Shown: positions 27,283 to 35,178, numbered from the stretch's first letter. The stretch is DNA of 64,000 bases from Advenella alkanexedens (GCF_019132845.1 NZ_JAHSPR010000003.1:300979-364978), one strand, 5' to 3'. The notes: a model not told the origin generated them from the letters alone. Translations and numbers: made by a program.

Positions 27283-28305
27283 ATGGTCGACATGAAAAAA
27301 ATCAAGATTCACGACATGACGCTGCGTGACGGGATGCACCCCAAGCGGCATCAGATGTCTTTAGAACAGATGAAATCCATTGCCTGTGCGCTTGATGAAG
27401 CGGGTGTTCCCCTTATTGAAGTCACTCACGGTGATGGTTTGGGGGGCAGCTCTGTCAATTATGGTTTTCCGGCACATAGCGATGAAGAATATCTGTCAAC
27501 CGTTATCCCCTTAATGAAACAGGCAAAAATTTCAGCCTTGCTGTTACCCGGCATTGGTACGGTTGATGATTTGAAAATGGCATGTGAAAAAGGGGTCTCA
27601 ACCATTCGCGTGGCCACGCATTGTACCGAGGCGGATGTCTCTGAACAACATATTGGCTTTGCCCGAAAAATGGGCTTGGATACGGTAGGGTTTCTCATGA
27701 TGGCCCATATGGCCACGCCTGAAAAACTGCTGGAACAAGCCAGGCTCATGGAATCTTATGGAGCCAACTGTATTTATGCAACGGACTCGGCTGGCTATAT
27801 GTTGCCGGAAGATGTTACTGCTCGGGTTACCGCGTTAAGGGATGGTTTAAGGCCGGAAACAGAATTGGGCTTTCATGGCCACCATAATATGGCCATGGGG
27901 GTCGCCAACTCGGTGGCAGCCATCAAGGCCGGTGCCACACGGATTGATGCCGCTTCGGCCGGTTTGGGTGCCGGGGCTGGCAATACACCACTTGAGGTTT
28001 TGGTTGCGGTATTGAACCGGATGGAAATTCCTACGGGTATTGACCTGTTTAAGGCACAGGATGTGGCCGAGGATTTGGTCACGCCTATTATGGATCAACC
28101 CATTCGTGTGGACCGGGATGCGCTTACGCTGGGTTATGCGGGTGTTTATTCCTCTTTTCTGCTGTTTGCCAAACGGGCAGAGCAGAAATACGGTGTTTCT
28201 GCCCGGGATATTCTGGTTGAACTTGGCCGCAGGGGCACGGTTGGCGGTCAGGAAGACATGATTGAGGATTTGGCCCTGACCATGGCAAATAACAGGGTGA
28301 AATAA
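27283..28305 (+). CDS. mhpE: 4-hydroxy-2-oxovalerate aldolase
   Basis: Splits 4-hydroxy-2-oxovalerate to pyruvate and acetaldehyde, which passes to MhpF. 340 residues (E. coli 337): the DRE-TIM motif [15 protein letters not shown] carries metal and catalytic residues, [15 protein letters not shown] supplies the two metal-binding His, and the C-terminal DmpG-like communication domain includes [25 protein letters not shown] lies about ten bases upstream of the ATG. Last gene of the operon, closed by a terminator at 28373. Confidence 0.96.
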   Translation: MVDMKKIKIHDMTLRDGMHPKRHQMSLEQMKSIACALDEAGVPLIEVTHGDGLGGSSVNYGFPAHSDEEYLSTVIPLMKQAKISALLLPGIGTVDDLKMACEKGVSTIRVATHCTEADVSEQHIGFARKMGLDTVGFLMMAHMATPEKLLEQARLMESYGANCIYATDSAGYMLPEDVTARVTALRDGLRPETELGFHGHHNMAMGVANSVAAIKAGATRIDAASAGLGAGAGNTPLEVLVAVLNRMEIPTGIDLFKAQDVAEDLVTPIMDQPIRVDRDALTLGYAGVYSSFLLFAKRAEQKYGVSARDILVELGRRGTVGGQEDMIEDLALTMANNRVK

Positions 28306-28372
28306 AAAAAACGGTATCGGGTTCTTTTTGAGCTCAAGCGTCACACCATTGTCTCTTTGGTAAAATGGAATG

Positions 28373-28415
28373 ACACCCCAAGCCCGGAACGATATCCGGG
28401 TTTGGGGTGTTTTTT
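28373..28415 (+). terminator. Intrinsic terminator of the mhp operon
   Basis: Long stem: ACACCCCAAGCCCGGA at 28373-28388 pairs with TCCGGGTTTGGGGTGT at 28395-28410 with a single G-T pair, then a run of T residues. Confidence 0.93.
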
Positions 28416-28436
28416 ATGGTGGCTTTTGCCAAACGT

Positions 28437-28473
28437 AAAGGATAGCGAGGGCGGTGTAGCCGTCCTTGTCTTT
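28437..28473 (+). repeat. Imperfect hairpin at the edge of the TnpB remnant
   Basis: AAAGGATAGCGAGGGCGG pairs imperfectly with CCGTCCTTGTCTTT across a short loop. It sits about 10 bases before the TnpB-like frame, where IS200/IS605-family elements carry subterminal hairpins. It may be a relic of the element's left end. Confidence 0.35.
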
Positions 28474-28481
28474 AGGTTTCA

Positions 28482-28610
28482 GTGTGGGGTTTGCTGCTGC
28501 TCGACTACAAGTACGAATTGATGCCCGACGACCAGCAGGAGCGGCAAATACGCTGCTTCGCTGGCTCGTGCTGGTTCGTCTACAACAAGGCGCTGGTGTT
28601 GCTCCTTTAG
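28482..28610 (+). pseudogene. IS200/IS605-family TnpB (OrfB) N-terminal remnant
   Basis: A 42-residue frame starting with GTG at 28482 and stopping at 28608 reads LLLLDYKYELMPDDQQERQ followed by IRCFAGSCWFVYNKALVL. That is the opening signature of TnpB proteins (Y-K-Y-x-L-x-P-x-x-x-Q near the start and the aromatic-V-Y-N-K-A-L helix). Everything after this point of a roughly 400-residue TnpB is missing, and no TnpA is present, so this is a dead 5' fragment. It lies between the mhp terminator and the convergent SDR gene, marking the junction of two catabolic blocks. The remaining bases to 28645 hold nothing recognisable. Confidence 0.7.
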
Positions 28611-28645
28611 GGAGGGGATTATGTCAATCTGTGATGGTGCAACGC

Positions 28646-29398
28646 TTAAAGCGCCGATGACAGCCCTCCATCAATGGCCAGCGTTTGTCCGGTAATAAAA
28701 TCGGCTTCACGCGAGGCAAAGAAACAAACGGCAGCGGCTACATTTTCGGGGTTTCCCCATTTTTGTTGGGGAACCCGTTGGTGTAGCCATGACGTGAATT
28801 CAGTATCCTGTTTCAGTTTTTCCGTAAATTCGGTGGCAATATAACCGGGGGCGATGGCATTAATGGTAACACCGGCGTTACCCAGTTCAACCGACCATTG
28901 CTTGACCATGGCATGCAAGCCTGCCTTGGCAATGGAGTAGGCGGTGACATCCTTGCGTCCTGAGAGGGCGGTGATTGAACCGGTGAAAATAATGCGGCCA
29001 TGGCCGTTTTCAACCATATGGCGGGCAAGGTGGCGCCCCATGGCCCATTGTGAGGTTAAATTGACCTGAATGATTTCTTCAAATTTCTCCAGGGGATAGT
29101 CCAGCAGATTTTGACGGTGCTGGCTGGCGGCATTGCCCAGGAAAATATCAATTTTATGGGTCTCCAGAATTTTTTCCAGATGAGCGACTGCTTCGTGTGG
29201 GTTGCTGATATCAAAGGGAGCGGCAATGGTTTCTATCCCCGCTTGTTCCAGTACCTGTTTGGCCTGTTGCAGGTTTTCTGGATTACGGGCATTGATAATG
29301 ACCTTTGCGCCTTGTAACCCCAGTGCTTTTGCTGCTGCAAAACCAATGCCACGGGATGCTCCGGTAATGAAGGCCGTTTGGCCGGTAAGTTTAAACAT
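28646..29398 (-). CDS. SDR family oxidoreductase (FabG-like)
   Basis: 250-residue short-chain dehydrogenase. NAD(P) motif TGASRGIGFAAAKALG, NAASQHRQNLL in place of the usual NNAG, catalytic Ser in IIFTGSITALSGR, YSIAKAG with Tyr and Lys, and the C-terminal FITGQTLAIDGGLSS. Its job in the BKACE operon is unproven; it may oxidise a hydroxy intermediate. Start ambiguous: ATGs at 29407, 29404 and 29398 lie behind one AAGG; 29398 gives the usual start MFKLTGQ. It follows the BKACE gene with a 12-base gap. Confidence 0.9.
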   Translation of the reverse strand: MFKLTGQTAFITGASRGIGFAAAKALGLQGAKVIINARNPENLQQAKQVLEQAGIETIAAPFDISNPHEAVAHLEKILETHKIDIFLGNAASQHRQNLLDYPLEKFEEIIQVNLTSQWAMGRHLARHMVENGHGRIIFTGSITALSGRKDVTAYSIAKAGLHAMVKQWSVELGNAGVTINAIAPGYIATEFTEKLKQDTEFTSWLHQRVPQQKWGNPENVAAAVCFFASREADFITGQTLAIDGGLSSAL

Positions 29399-29410
29399 AA
29401 TCATCATGCC

Positions 29411-30337
29411 TTAGAAGTTAACATTATCGGCACCCTTTAATTGCAATATCTGGCGTGCTTCAGCTGGGGTGGCAATTTCAAGGTTCAGGGCTTCCAGAAT
29501 AGTTCTGATCTGTTTGACTTGGTCAGCATTGGATTGGGCCAGCTTTTTAGGGGCAATCCATAGGGAATCTTCCAGCCCGACACGTACATTGGAACCCATG
29601 GCGGCACCAATGGTGGCTAATGGTATCTGGTTGCGACCAGCGCCTAGAATAGACCATTGGTAATTATTACCAAACAGTCGGTCAGCCGTACGGCGCATAT
29701 GCATCAGATCTTCGGGATTGGGCCCGATACCACCCAGTAAACCAAAAACTGATTGAATAAACGGCGGTGTTTTGACCAGTCCGCGATCCATAAAATGAGC
29801 CAGGTTATACAGATGGCTGATGTCATAGCATTCAAACTCAAAACGGGTGCCGTTTTCATTGCCGATACGTAAAATGGTTTCAATATCATTAAATGTATTC
29901 TTGAAGACCAGATCACGGCTGTTTTCCAGATGCTGACGTTCCCATTCGTGTTTGAATTCGGTAAAACGGTTCAGCATGGTGTACAGGCCGAAATTCATGG
30001 AGCCCATATTGAGTGAGGCCAATTCCGGTTTGAAGGTGGTAGCGGGTAGCATGCGTTCTTCAACCGTCATGTGTGGGCTGCCACCTGTTGTAATATTAAT
30101 GATTGCATTGGTTTTTTCTTTGATCTGCGATAGAAATGGACGGAAATAATCCGGGTCCTGAGTGGGCTTGCCGTTTTCGGGATCACGTGCATGTAGGTGA
30201 AGAATGGCGGCACCGGCATCGGCAGCAGCAATGGCAGCGTTGGCAATTTCATCTGCGGTAACCGGTAGATGTTCAGACATGCTGGGGGTGTGAATGGCAC
30301 CTGTAACTGCGCAGGTAATAATGACTTTTGACGACAT
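29411..30337 (-). CDS. Beta-keto acid cleavage enzyme (BKACE, DUF849 family)
   Basis: Zinc enzyme that condenses a beta-keto acid with acetyl-CoA and cleaves it, giving acetoacetate and a new acyl-CoA. The 308 residues show the family pattern: TCAVTGAIHTPSMSEHLPVT at the start, the metal-binding HLHARDPENGKPTQD (two His), NITTGGSPHMTVEERM, SLNMGSMNFGL, a Glu in FECYDISHLYNLA and GLEDSLWIA near the end. Known members act on 3-keto-5-aminohexanoate, dehydrocarnitine and other keto acids, so the specificity is open. Upstream the lambda-crystallin-type dehydrogenase would make its beta-keto substrate from a 3-hydroxy acid. Confidence 0.92.
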   Translation of the reverse strand: MSSKVIITCAVTGAIHTPSMSEHLPVTADEIANAAIAAADAGAAILHLHARDPENGKPTQDPDYFRPFLSQIKEKTNAIINITTGGSPHMTVEERMLPATTFKPELASLNMGSMNFGLYTMLNRFTEFKHEWERQHLENSRDLVFKNTFNDIETILRIGNENGTRFEFECYDISHLYNLAHFMDRGLVKTPPFIQSVFGLLGGIGPNPEDLMHMRRTADRLFGNNYQWSILGAGRNQIPLATIGAAMGSNVRVGLEDSLWIAPKKLAQSNADQVKQIRTILEALNLEIATPAEARQILQLKGADNVNF

Positions 30338-30364
30338 TTTGAGAAATCCTGATTTGAATATAAA

Positions 30365-31294
30365 TTAAAGAGACTGTTTTTGTTTGTGCTTTAATAAGGC
30401 CATTAATTGCTTATCACGCCATAAACGGCGTTGTAGCAATTGCTCGTTTGGCAGTTGTTCCCTGCGGCTGTTTTCCAGTTTTGTGATCAGGGATTCCGAC
30501 CAGCTTTCGGTAGAGGTCTGTTCTTTTGATATAGACTGGAAAAGAGGGCCGTAGCGTTCCGAATACTCTTTTATGCCATTTGGAGCGTTAAGGTCGATGG
30601 TCTCAAAGGGGCCCATGAAAGCCCAGCGCAAGCCCAGTCCGTCTTTGATCGTTACATCAAGGTCTTCAACAGAGACATAACCCAGTTCAACCAGCCGATA
30701 AGCTTCACGCAGCAGGGCACCTTGCAGACGATTCAGAATAAAACCTTCCAGTTCTTTATGGATGACAACGGGTTTTTGCTTAACCTGATTCATGATCTGT
30801 CGGGTTTTGGCGATGGTCTGTTCAGAAGTCCATGGCGCACCGCAAATTTCCACGGCAGGAATCAGGTAGGGCGGATTGACTGGGTGAGCAACTAGACAAC
30901 GATGGCGTCCGTTCAGGTCTTGGGTAAATTCAGACGCCGGAATACTGGATGTGGAGCTGGCCAGGATCGTTCCGGGTGGTGCCAGGGCATCCATTTCTTT
31001 ATAAATGGCCCGCTTCACATCACGGTTTTCGGGAAGATTTTCCTGAACGTACTCGGCGTCTTCCAGTGCCTCATCCAGATGCTGTACCACACGAATGTTT
31101 TGCAAAATAGCAGCCGGTTCGGATACCAGCCCATTTTGTTGCAGATCTTCTAGTTGCAGGGCAATGAGTTCAAGCGCTTTCTGAGCTGCCTGATAATTAC
31201 CATCCCACAGGATGGTTTGGCATCCTGCCCGCGCAAAAACAATGGCCCATGCCTGGCCAATCAGGCCGGTTCCGATAATGGCTGTTTTGATCAT
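30365..31294 (-). CDS. 3-hydroxyacyl-CoA dehydrogenase-fold enzyme, lambda-crystallin / carnitine dehydrogenase type
   Basis: 309-residue NAD-dependent dehydrogenase of 3-hydroxy acids. N-terminal Rossmann motif TAIIGTGLIGQAWAIVFARA, ILASSTSSIPASEF, HPVNPPYLIPAVEICG with the catalytic His, EGFILNRLQGALLREAYRLV with conserved Asn, and GLGLRWAFMGPFETIDLNA. These fit the CRYL1/L-gulonate and L-carnitine dehydrogenase branch, which works on free hydroxy acids, rather than beta-oxidation enzymes. Product would be a beta-keto acid for the BKACE encoded 27 bases downstream. Such a dehydrogenase-BKACE pair is known from carnitine catabolism, but carnitine itself is only one option. Confidence 0.88.
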   Translation of the reverse strand: MIKTAIIGTGLIGQAWAIVFARAGCQTILWDGNYQAAQKALELIALQLEDLQQNGLVSEPAAILQNIRVVQHLDEALEDAEYVQENLPENRDVKRAIYKEMDALAPPGTILASSTSSIPASEFTQDLNGRHRCLVAHPVNPPYLIPAVEICGAPWTSEQTIAKTRQIMNQVKQKPVVIHKELEGFILNRLQGALLREAYRLVELGYVSVEDLDVTIKDGLGLRWAFMGPFETIDLNAPNGIKEYSERYGPLFQSISKEQTSTESWSESLITKLENSRREQLPNEQLLQRRLWRDKQLMALLKHKQKQSL

Positions 31295-31305
31295 TGTTGT
31301 TTCGC

Positions 31306-32514
31306 CTATGCAGATTTTAGTTTGCAGGTAGACATGCTTTCAGGGCCAAAGGCTTCTTCACCGGGAATGGTGCTGATGATATTGAAATAATCCCACGGTT
31401 CTTTGGAGTCGGCAGGTGTCTTGACTTCGTGAAGAAACATGTCGTGTACCATCAGGCCATTTTCCCTGACTTTACCGTTTTTAATATACATGTCGGAAAT
31501 CGGTGTGGATTTGAACCAGCCCATGATGGTGGCGCCATCATCAGTACCCGTCTGGTTGACGGCTTTCAGGTAGTTGGAAACGGCAGAGTAGTTGCCTGCC
31601 TGGTTGAAGGTAGGCATGGTTTTTTGTTTTTCATAGAATTTCTTGGACCATGTACGTGAAGCGTCGTCCTGATTCCAGTACCAGGGAGAGGTGCGGTACA
31701 TACCTTGGGTGGCATCCAGCCCCAGAGCATGAACATCACTGATATATACCTGTAAACCGGCGATACGCATGGAAGAGGTGACGCCAAAATCATGTGCCGC
31801 CTTGATGGAACCGATAAAATCATTGCCCGCATTGGCCAAGCCCAGAATTTTGGCCCCTGATGTTTGTGCCTGCAGCATATAGGAAGAAAAATCGGCAGTA
31901 TTTAAAGGGACCAGCACGTTACCCATTGACTTTCCACCGGAGGTGTTGACAACATCCGAGGCTGTTTTTTGCAGTGCATGTCCGAAGGCATAGTCTGACG
32001 TAATAAAGAACCAATCTTTGCCCCCTTGTTTCAGTACGGCGGAAGAAACGCCATAGGCAGTGGCTTGCGTGTTATAGGCATAATGAATGGTGTATGGTGT
32101 GCAATGTTCGCTGGTAATGGAGGTTGCGCCAGCACCTACTGAAATGACCGGCACTTTTTTCTCTGCAGCGACACCCATCATGGCAATCGTGGTGGCGGAG
32201 TTGGTACCGCCAATAATGACATCCACTTTGTTCTGGTCAATCCATTCCCGGGCTTTGGACGCAGCGATATCGGCCCTGTTCTGGTGGTCAGCGGTTAGTA
32301 ATTCAATGGGTTTTCCATTAATATTACCACCCGCCTCTTCAATGGCCATTTTGATGGCTAGCACTCCACCGGGTCCGTCCGTATCGGCATAAACGCCTGA
32401 CATATCGGTAATAAAACCAATGCGGATGGCATCATTGGAAATGCCATTGGCTTGTGCAACCGTCGTGCAAAGGATACTTGATGCCAGTACGAACGGTAGT
32501 GTTACTATTTTCAT
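31306..32514 (-). CDS. ABC transporter substrate-binding protein, branched-chain amino acid type
   Basis: 402-residue periplasmic binding protein of the LivJ/LivK (type I, Peripla_BP_6) family. Signal peptide MKIVTLPFVLASSILCTTVA cleaved after AQA, then IRIGFITDMSGVYADTDGPG, HQNRADIAASKAREWID, GGTNSATTIAMMGVAAEKK and AYNTQATAYG. The two Cys in the mature part may form a disulfide. GAGGAGCAGG precedes the ATG at 32514. It is the first gene of the BKACE operon; no LivHMGF genes are present, so the membrane parts must be elsewhere. It probably binds the hydroxy acid that the operon degrades. Confidence 0.9.
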   Translation of the reverse strand: MKIVTLPFVLASSILCTTVAQANGISNDAIRIGFITDMSGVYADTDGPGGVLAIKMAIEEAGGNINGKPIELLTADHQNRADIAASKAREWIDQNKVDVIIGGTNSATTIAMMGVAAEKKVPVISVGAGATSITSEHCTPYTIHYAYNTQATAYGVSSAVLKQGGKDWFFITSDYAFGHALQKTASDVVNTSGGKSMGNVLVPLNTADFSSYMLQAQTSGAKILGLANAGNDFIGSIKAAHDFGVTSSMRIAGLQVYISDVHALGLDATQGMYRTSPWYWNQDDASRTWSKKFYEKQKTMPTFNQAGNYSAVSNYLKAVNQTGTDDGATIMGWFKSTPISDMYIKNGKVRENGLMVHDMFLHEVKTPADSKEPWDYFNIISTIPGEEAFGPESMSTCKLKSA

Positions 32515-32584
32515 GCCTGCTCCTCGGTTATGATGAACCATTGAAATGAATTTCGAACATTTTTAAAACATAACGACACTATAC

Positions 32585-32600
32585 AACTGTGATCACAGTT
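32585..32600. promoter_or_regulatory. Perfect 16-bp dyad, probable GntR operator 1
   Basis: AACTGTGATCACAGTT is a perfect palindrome, 24 bases before the GntR start and 70 bases before the binding-protein start. It shares the 12-base core CTGTGATCACAG with the palindrome at 34116-34165. Confidence 0.75.
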
Positions 32601-32623
32601 TTTATTTTAGTATTTACCCTGAT

Positions 32624-33331
32624 ATGGCTTCTGATATGACAACATCGCGCAAAACTTTGAGTACAGATATTCTCAATCGGATTAAGGAAATGCTCTGGAC
32701 GGGTCTATTAATGCCCGGTGAGCATTTATCTTTGAGAACGACGGCAGAAAGTCTGGGCGTCAGTGTTATGCCTGTCAGGCAGGCGATTGCCCAATTGGTG
32801 GCCGATTATGCGCTGGAAGTGGCACCCAACAAATCGGTCAGGGTTCCTTTGCTGAGTCAGGAGGTTTTTGCCGAAATTACTAAAATCCGTTTACAGTTGG
32901 AAGGGATGGCGGTAGAGGCGGCGGCACAACATGCGGATGAAAACCTGATTCGGAAAATTACGCGAATTAATGACCAGCTGGCCAAGGAGATGGCGTCATC
33001 GGGCCAGAATAAATCGGCCTTGGTCCTGTTGAATCAGAAATTTCATTTCGTGATTTATGAAGCCGCGCAGATGCCGGTACTGCTGAAATTGATAGAAAGC
33101 CTGTGGTTACGGATAGGGCCAGTGCTAAATTACGACTTGCGCCAGGGTTCACAAAGGACCACTGATAAAATAGCCGTGATCCATCACGAGAATCTGATCA
33201 AGGCCTTGAGGGCACACGATGGCAAAGCTGCCATAGCAGCCTTGCATGGAGATATTTTGAGTAGCTTTGAGTATATTTCCAAAGAAAAACCATCACTTTT
33301 TCAACCAGAACAAATCAATATCAACGTCTAG
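32624..33331 (+). CDS. GntR-family regulator, FCD subgroup
   Basis: 235-residue regulator. N-terminal winged helix (ILNRIKEMLWTGLLMPGEHL, SLRTTAESLGVSVMPVRQAI) and a C-terminal FCD all-helical domain (ITKIRLQLEGMAVEAAAQHA, LNQKFHFVIYEAAQMPVLLK, VIHHENLIKALRAHDGKAAI) whose His residues bind metal or an acid ligand. Divergent from the BKACE operon; the dyads at 32585 and 34116 are its likely targets, which would place both the operon and the SDR at 33328 under its control, normally as a repressor released by a pathway acid. No obvious ribosome-binding site precedes either ATG (32624, 32636). Its stop overlaps that of the convergent SDR gene through a shared CTAG. Confidence 0.92.
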   Translation: MASDMTTSRKTLSTDILNRIKEMLWTGLLMPGEHLSLRTTAESLGVSVMPVRQAIAQLVADYALEVAPNKSVRVPLLSQEVFAEITKIRLQLEGMAVEAAAQHADENLIRKITRINDQLAKEMASSGQNKSALVLLNQKFHFVIYEAAQMPVLLKLIESLWLRIGPVLNYDLRQGSQRTTDKIAVIHHENLIKALRAHDGKAAIAALHGDILSSFEYISKEKPSLFQPEQININV

Positions 33332-34098
33332 AAGAGTTTTTCGGTATGACCATCCACAGCCAGGGCTTGTCCTGAAATATGCATACTCAGGTCACTGGCC
33401 AGAAACAGGGCCTGATGGGCGATATCCTGTGCGGTCACCATACAGTGCATGGAAGATTGTCCTTTATACAGGTTCTCAATTTCTTCATGGGGCTTGTTCA
33501 GCATGCGGGCTTTCTCACTGATGACATGTTGAATTCGTGGGCCATCAACGGCACCCGGACAAATGGCATTGACCCGAATATTTTCCGGGCCCAGCTCAAT
33601 GGCGAGGGATCGTGTCAAGCCGATAACGGCCCATTTAGAGGCGGAATAGGGAGAGCGGCCGGCAAAGCCGAGCCTGCCAGCGGCAGAAGAGAGATTGATA
33701 ATAGCGGCATTTTTTTCCTTGCGTAGCAGGGGAAGGGCATACTTGATGCAGAGGAACTGCCCGGTAAGATTGATATTAAGGGTGTTATCCCATTCTTCAC
33801 GGGTGATCTGCTCAACGGGTTTGGTAGGCCCGGCAATACCTGCGTTATTGACCAGGATGTCCAGGCCGCCGAGTGTTTTTTCGGCAGCCGCCATCATGTT
33901 TCTGATGTCTTCTTCTTTGGAAATATCAGACTGGCTGCTGTAAATGTCGGGATGGTTTTGTTGTAAACGGCTTAAGGCTTCTGGATCGATATCCGTCACA
34001 TAAACATTGGCGCCTCTTTGCTTGAAAGTCGTTGCAATCGCAAGACCAATGCCATTGGCGCCTGCCGTGACCAGTACTTTTTTTCCGTTCAGCTTCAT
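33328..34098 (-). CDS. SDR family oxidoreductase
   Basis: 256-residue classical short-chain dehydrogenase: VTAGANGIGLAIATTF, acidic YVTDIDPEAL (Asp after strand 2, favouring NAD over NADP), ILVNNAGIAGPTKPVEQI, the active-site Ser in INLSSAAGRLGFAG, YSASKWAVIGLTRSLAIELG (Tyr, Lys), and SGQALAVDG. A candidate dehydrogenase for a hydroxy acid or alcohol in the same pathway as the BKACE operon, because its promoter carries the same dyad core as the GntR promoter. The start lies 17 bases from the 50-base palindrome. Confidence 0.92.
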   Translation of the reverse strand: MKLNGKKVLVTAGANGIGLAIATTFKQRGANVYVTDIDPEALSRLQQNHPDIYSSQSDISKEEDIRNMMAAAEKTLGGLDILVNNAGIAGPTKPVEQITREEWDNTLNINLTGQFLCIKYALPLLRKEKNAAIINLSSAAGRLGFAGRSPYSASKWAVIGLTRSLAIELGPENIRVNAICPGAVDGPRIQHVISEKARMLNKPHEEIENLYKGQSSMHCMVTAQDIAHQALFLASDLSMHISGQALAVDGHTEKLF

Positions 34099-34115
34099 TC
34101 ATGTCTCCGAATTAT

Positions 34116-34165
34116 ATTTATTTTGATAACACATCTGTGATCACAGATATGTTATCAAAATAAAT
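34116..34165. promoter_or_regulatory. 50-bp near-perfect palindrome containing the GntR operator core
   Basis: The two 25-base arms (34116-34140 and 34141-34165) match at 24 positions, with no loop between them. The centre is ATCTGTGATCACAGAT, sharing CTGTGATCACAG with the dyad at 32585; the outer arms add ATTTATTTTGATAACA and its complement. It lies between the SDR start (34098) and the arginase start (34246), so it may control both directions. Confidence 0.8.
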
Positions 34166-34245
34166 GCGGGTGTGCCAATTGATTTTTGCCAGCCCCTGCG
34201 CGATGTGAGAAAATAGGCCAACGGATTCTTAAGGAAGATGAAGTG

Positions 34246-35178
34246 GTGGATATTCAAAATAAACGGCTTAGCCTGATTGGCGTACCGACCGATGTGGGTG
34301 CCGGCCATCGTGGTTCCAGCATGGGCCCGGAAGCCTTGCGGGTGGCGGGCATTACCCAGTCCCTTGAGAAACTGGGACTTGAGGTGCGCGATTGTGGCAA
34401 TATTCACGGTCCGGCCAATCCCTGGCAGTCACCCGTCAATGGTTACCGCCATCTTGAGCAGGTTGTAGCCTGGAACCGGCTGGCCCATGATGCCATTTAC
34501 GCCCAACTGCAGGAAGGCCGTTTGCCGGTCATGCTGGGGGGCGATCATTGCCTGGGTGTGGGCTCCATCAGTGCCGTGGCCCGCTATTGCCGGGAACAGC
34601 AAAAGCGGCTGCGGGTATTGTGGCTGGATGCCCATACCGATTTCAACACTGCCGAGCTGTCGCCCACGGGCAATATCCACGGTATGCCGGTGGCTTGCCT
34701 GTTCGGTTATGGCCCCGAGGCGCTCGTCAATATGTCGGGCACCAGGCCTGCGCTTAATGCGGACATGATCCGCCAGATTGGCATCCGCAGTGTTGATGCC
34801 GGTGAAAAGCATTTCATCCATGAAGCGGGCATAGATGTTTTCGATATGCGTCATATCGATGAAACCGGCATGCGTCAGACTATGCAAGAGGCCTTGTATG
34901 GCCTGGACCAGGATACGCATTTACATGTCAGTTTTGATGTGGACTTTCTTGACCCGGATATCGCACCGGGTGTGGGAACAACGGTAAGGGGTGGACCCAA
35001 TTACCGTGAGGCCCAGTTATGCATGGAAATGATTGCCGATACAGGAATGATGGCCTCTTTGGATATTGTTGAACTGAATCCGGCCCTGGATGTGCGCAAT
35101 TTAACGGCGGAAATTGCGTTGGATATGGTGGAAAGCCTGTTTGGGCAAAGTACACTGGTACGTCGTAACGTTAAATAA
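34246..35178 (+). CDS. rocF: Arginase
   Basis: Mn-dependent hydrolysis of L-arginine to L-ornithine and urea. The 310 residues contain the metal sites in order: MLGGDHCLGVGS (His), VLWLDAHTDFNTAELSPTGN (Asp, His, Asp) and HVSFDVDFLDPDIAPGVGT (two Asp), with NIHGMPVACLFG in the substrate loop. AAGGAAG at 34231-34237 fits GTG 34246 (8 bases) or GTG 34243 (5 bases). It heads a run with a PACE transporter gene and nnrE. Its product feeds the ornithine cyclodeaminase encoded at 17023. Confidence 0.95.
   Translation: MDIQNKRLSLIGVPTDVGAGHRGSSMGPEALRVAGITQSLEKLGLEVRDCGNIHGPANPWQSPVNGYRHLEQVVAWNRLAHDAIYAQLQEGRLPVMLGGDHCLGVGSISAVARYCREQQKRLRVLWLDAHTDFNTAELSPTGNIHGMPVACLFGYGPEALVNMSGTRPALNADMIRQIGIRSVDAGEKHFIHEAGIDVFDMRHIDETGMRQTMQEALYGLDQDTHLHVSFDVDFLDPDIAPGVGTTVRGGPNYREAQLCMEMIADTGMMASLDIVELNPALDVRNLTAEIALDMVESLFGQSTLVRRNVK

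Noticed and set aside
32585..32600. TGTGATCACA considered as a CRP site
   Set aside because: CRP half-sites TGTGA and TCACA are separated by six bases; here they are contiguous, which suits a GntR dyad.
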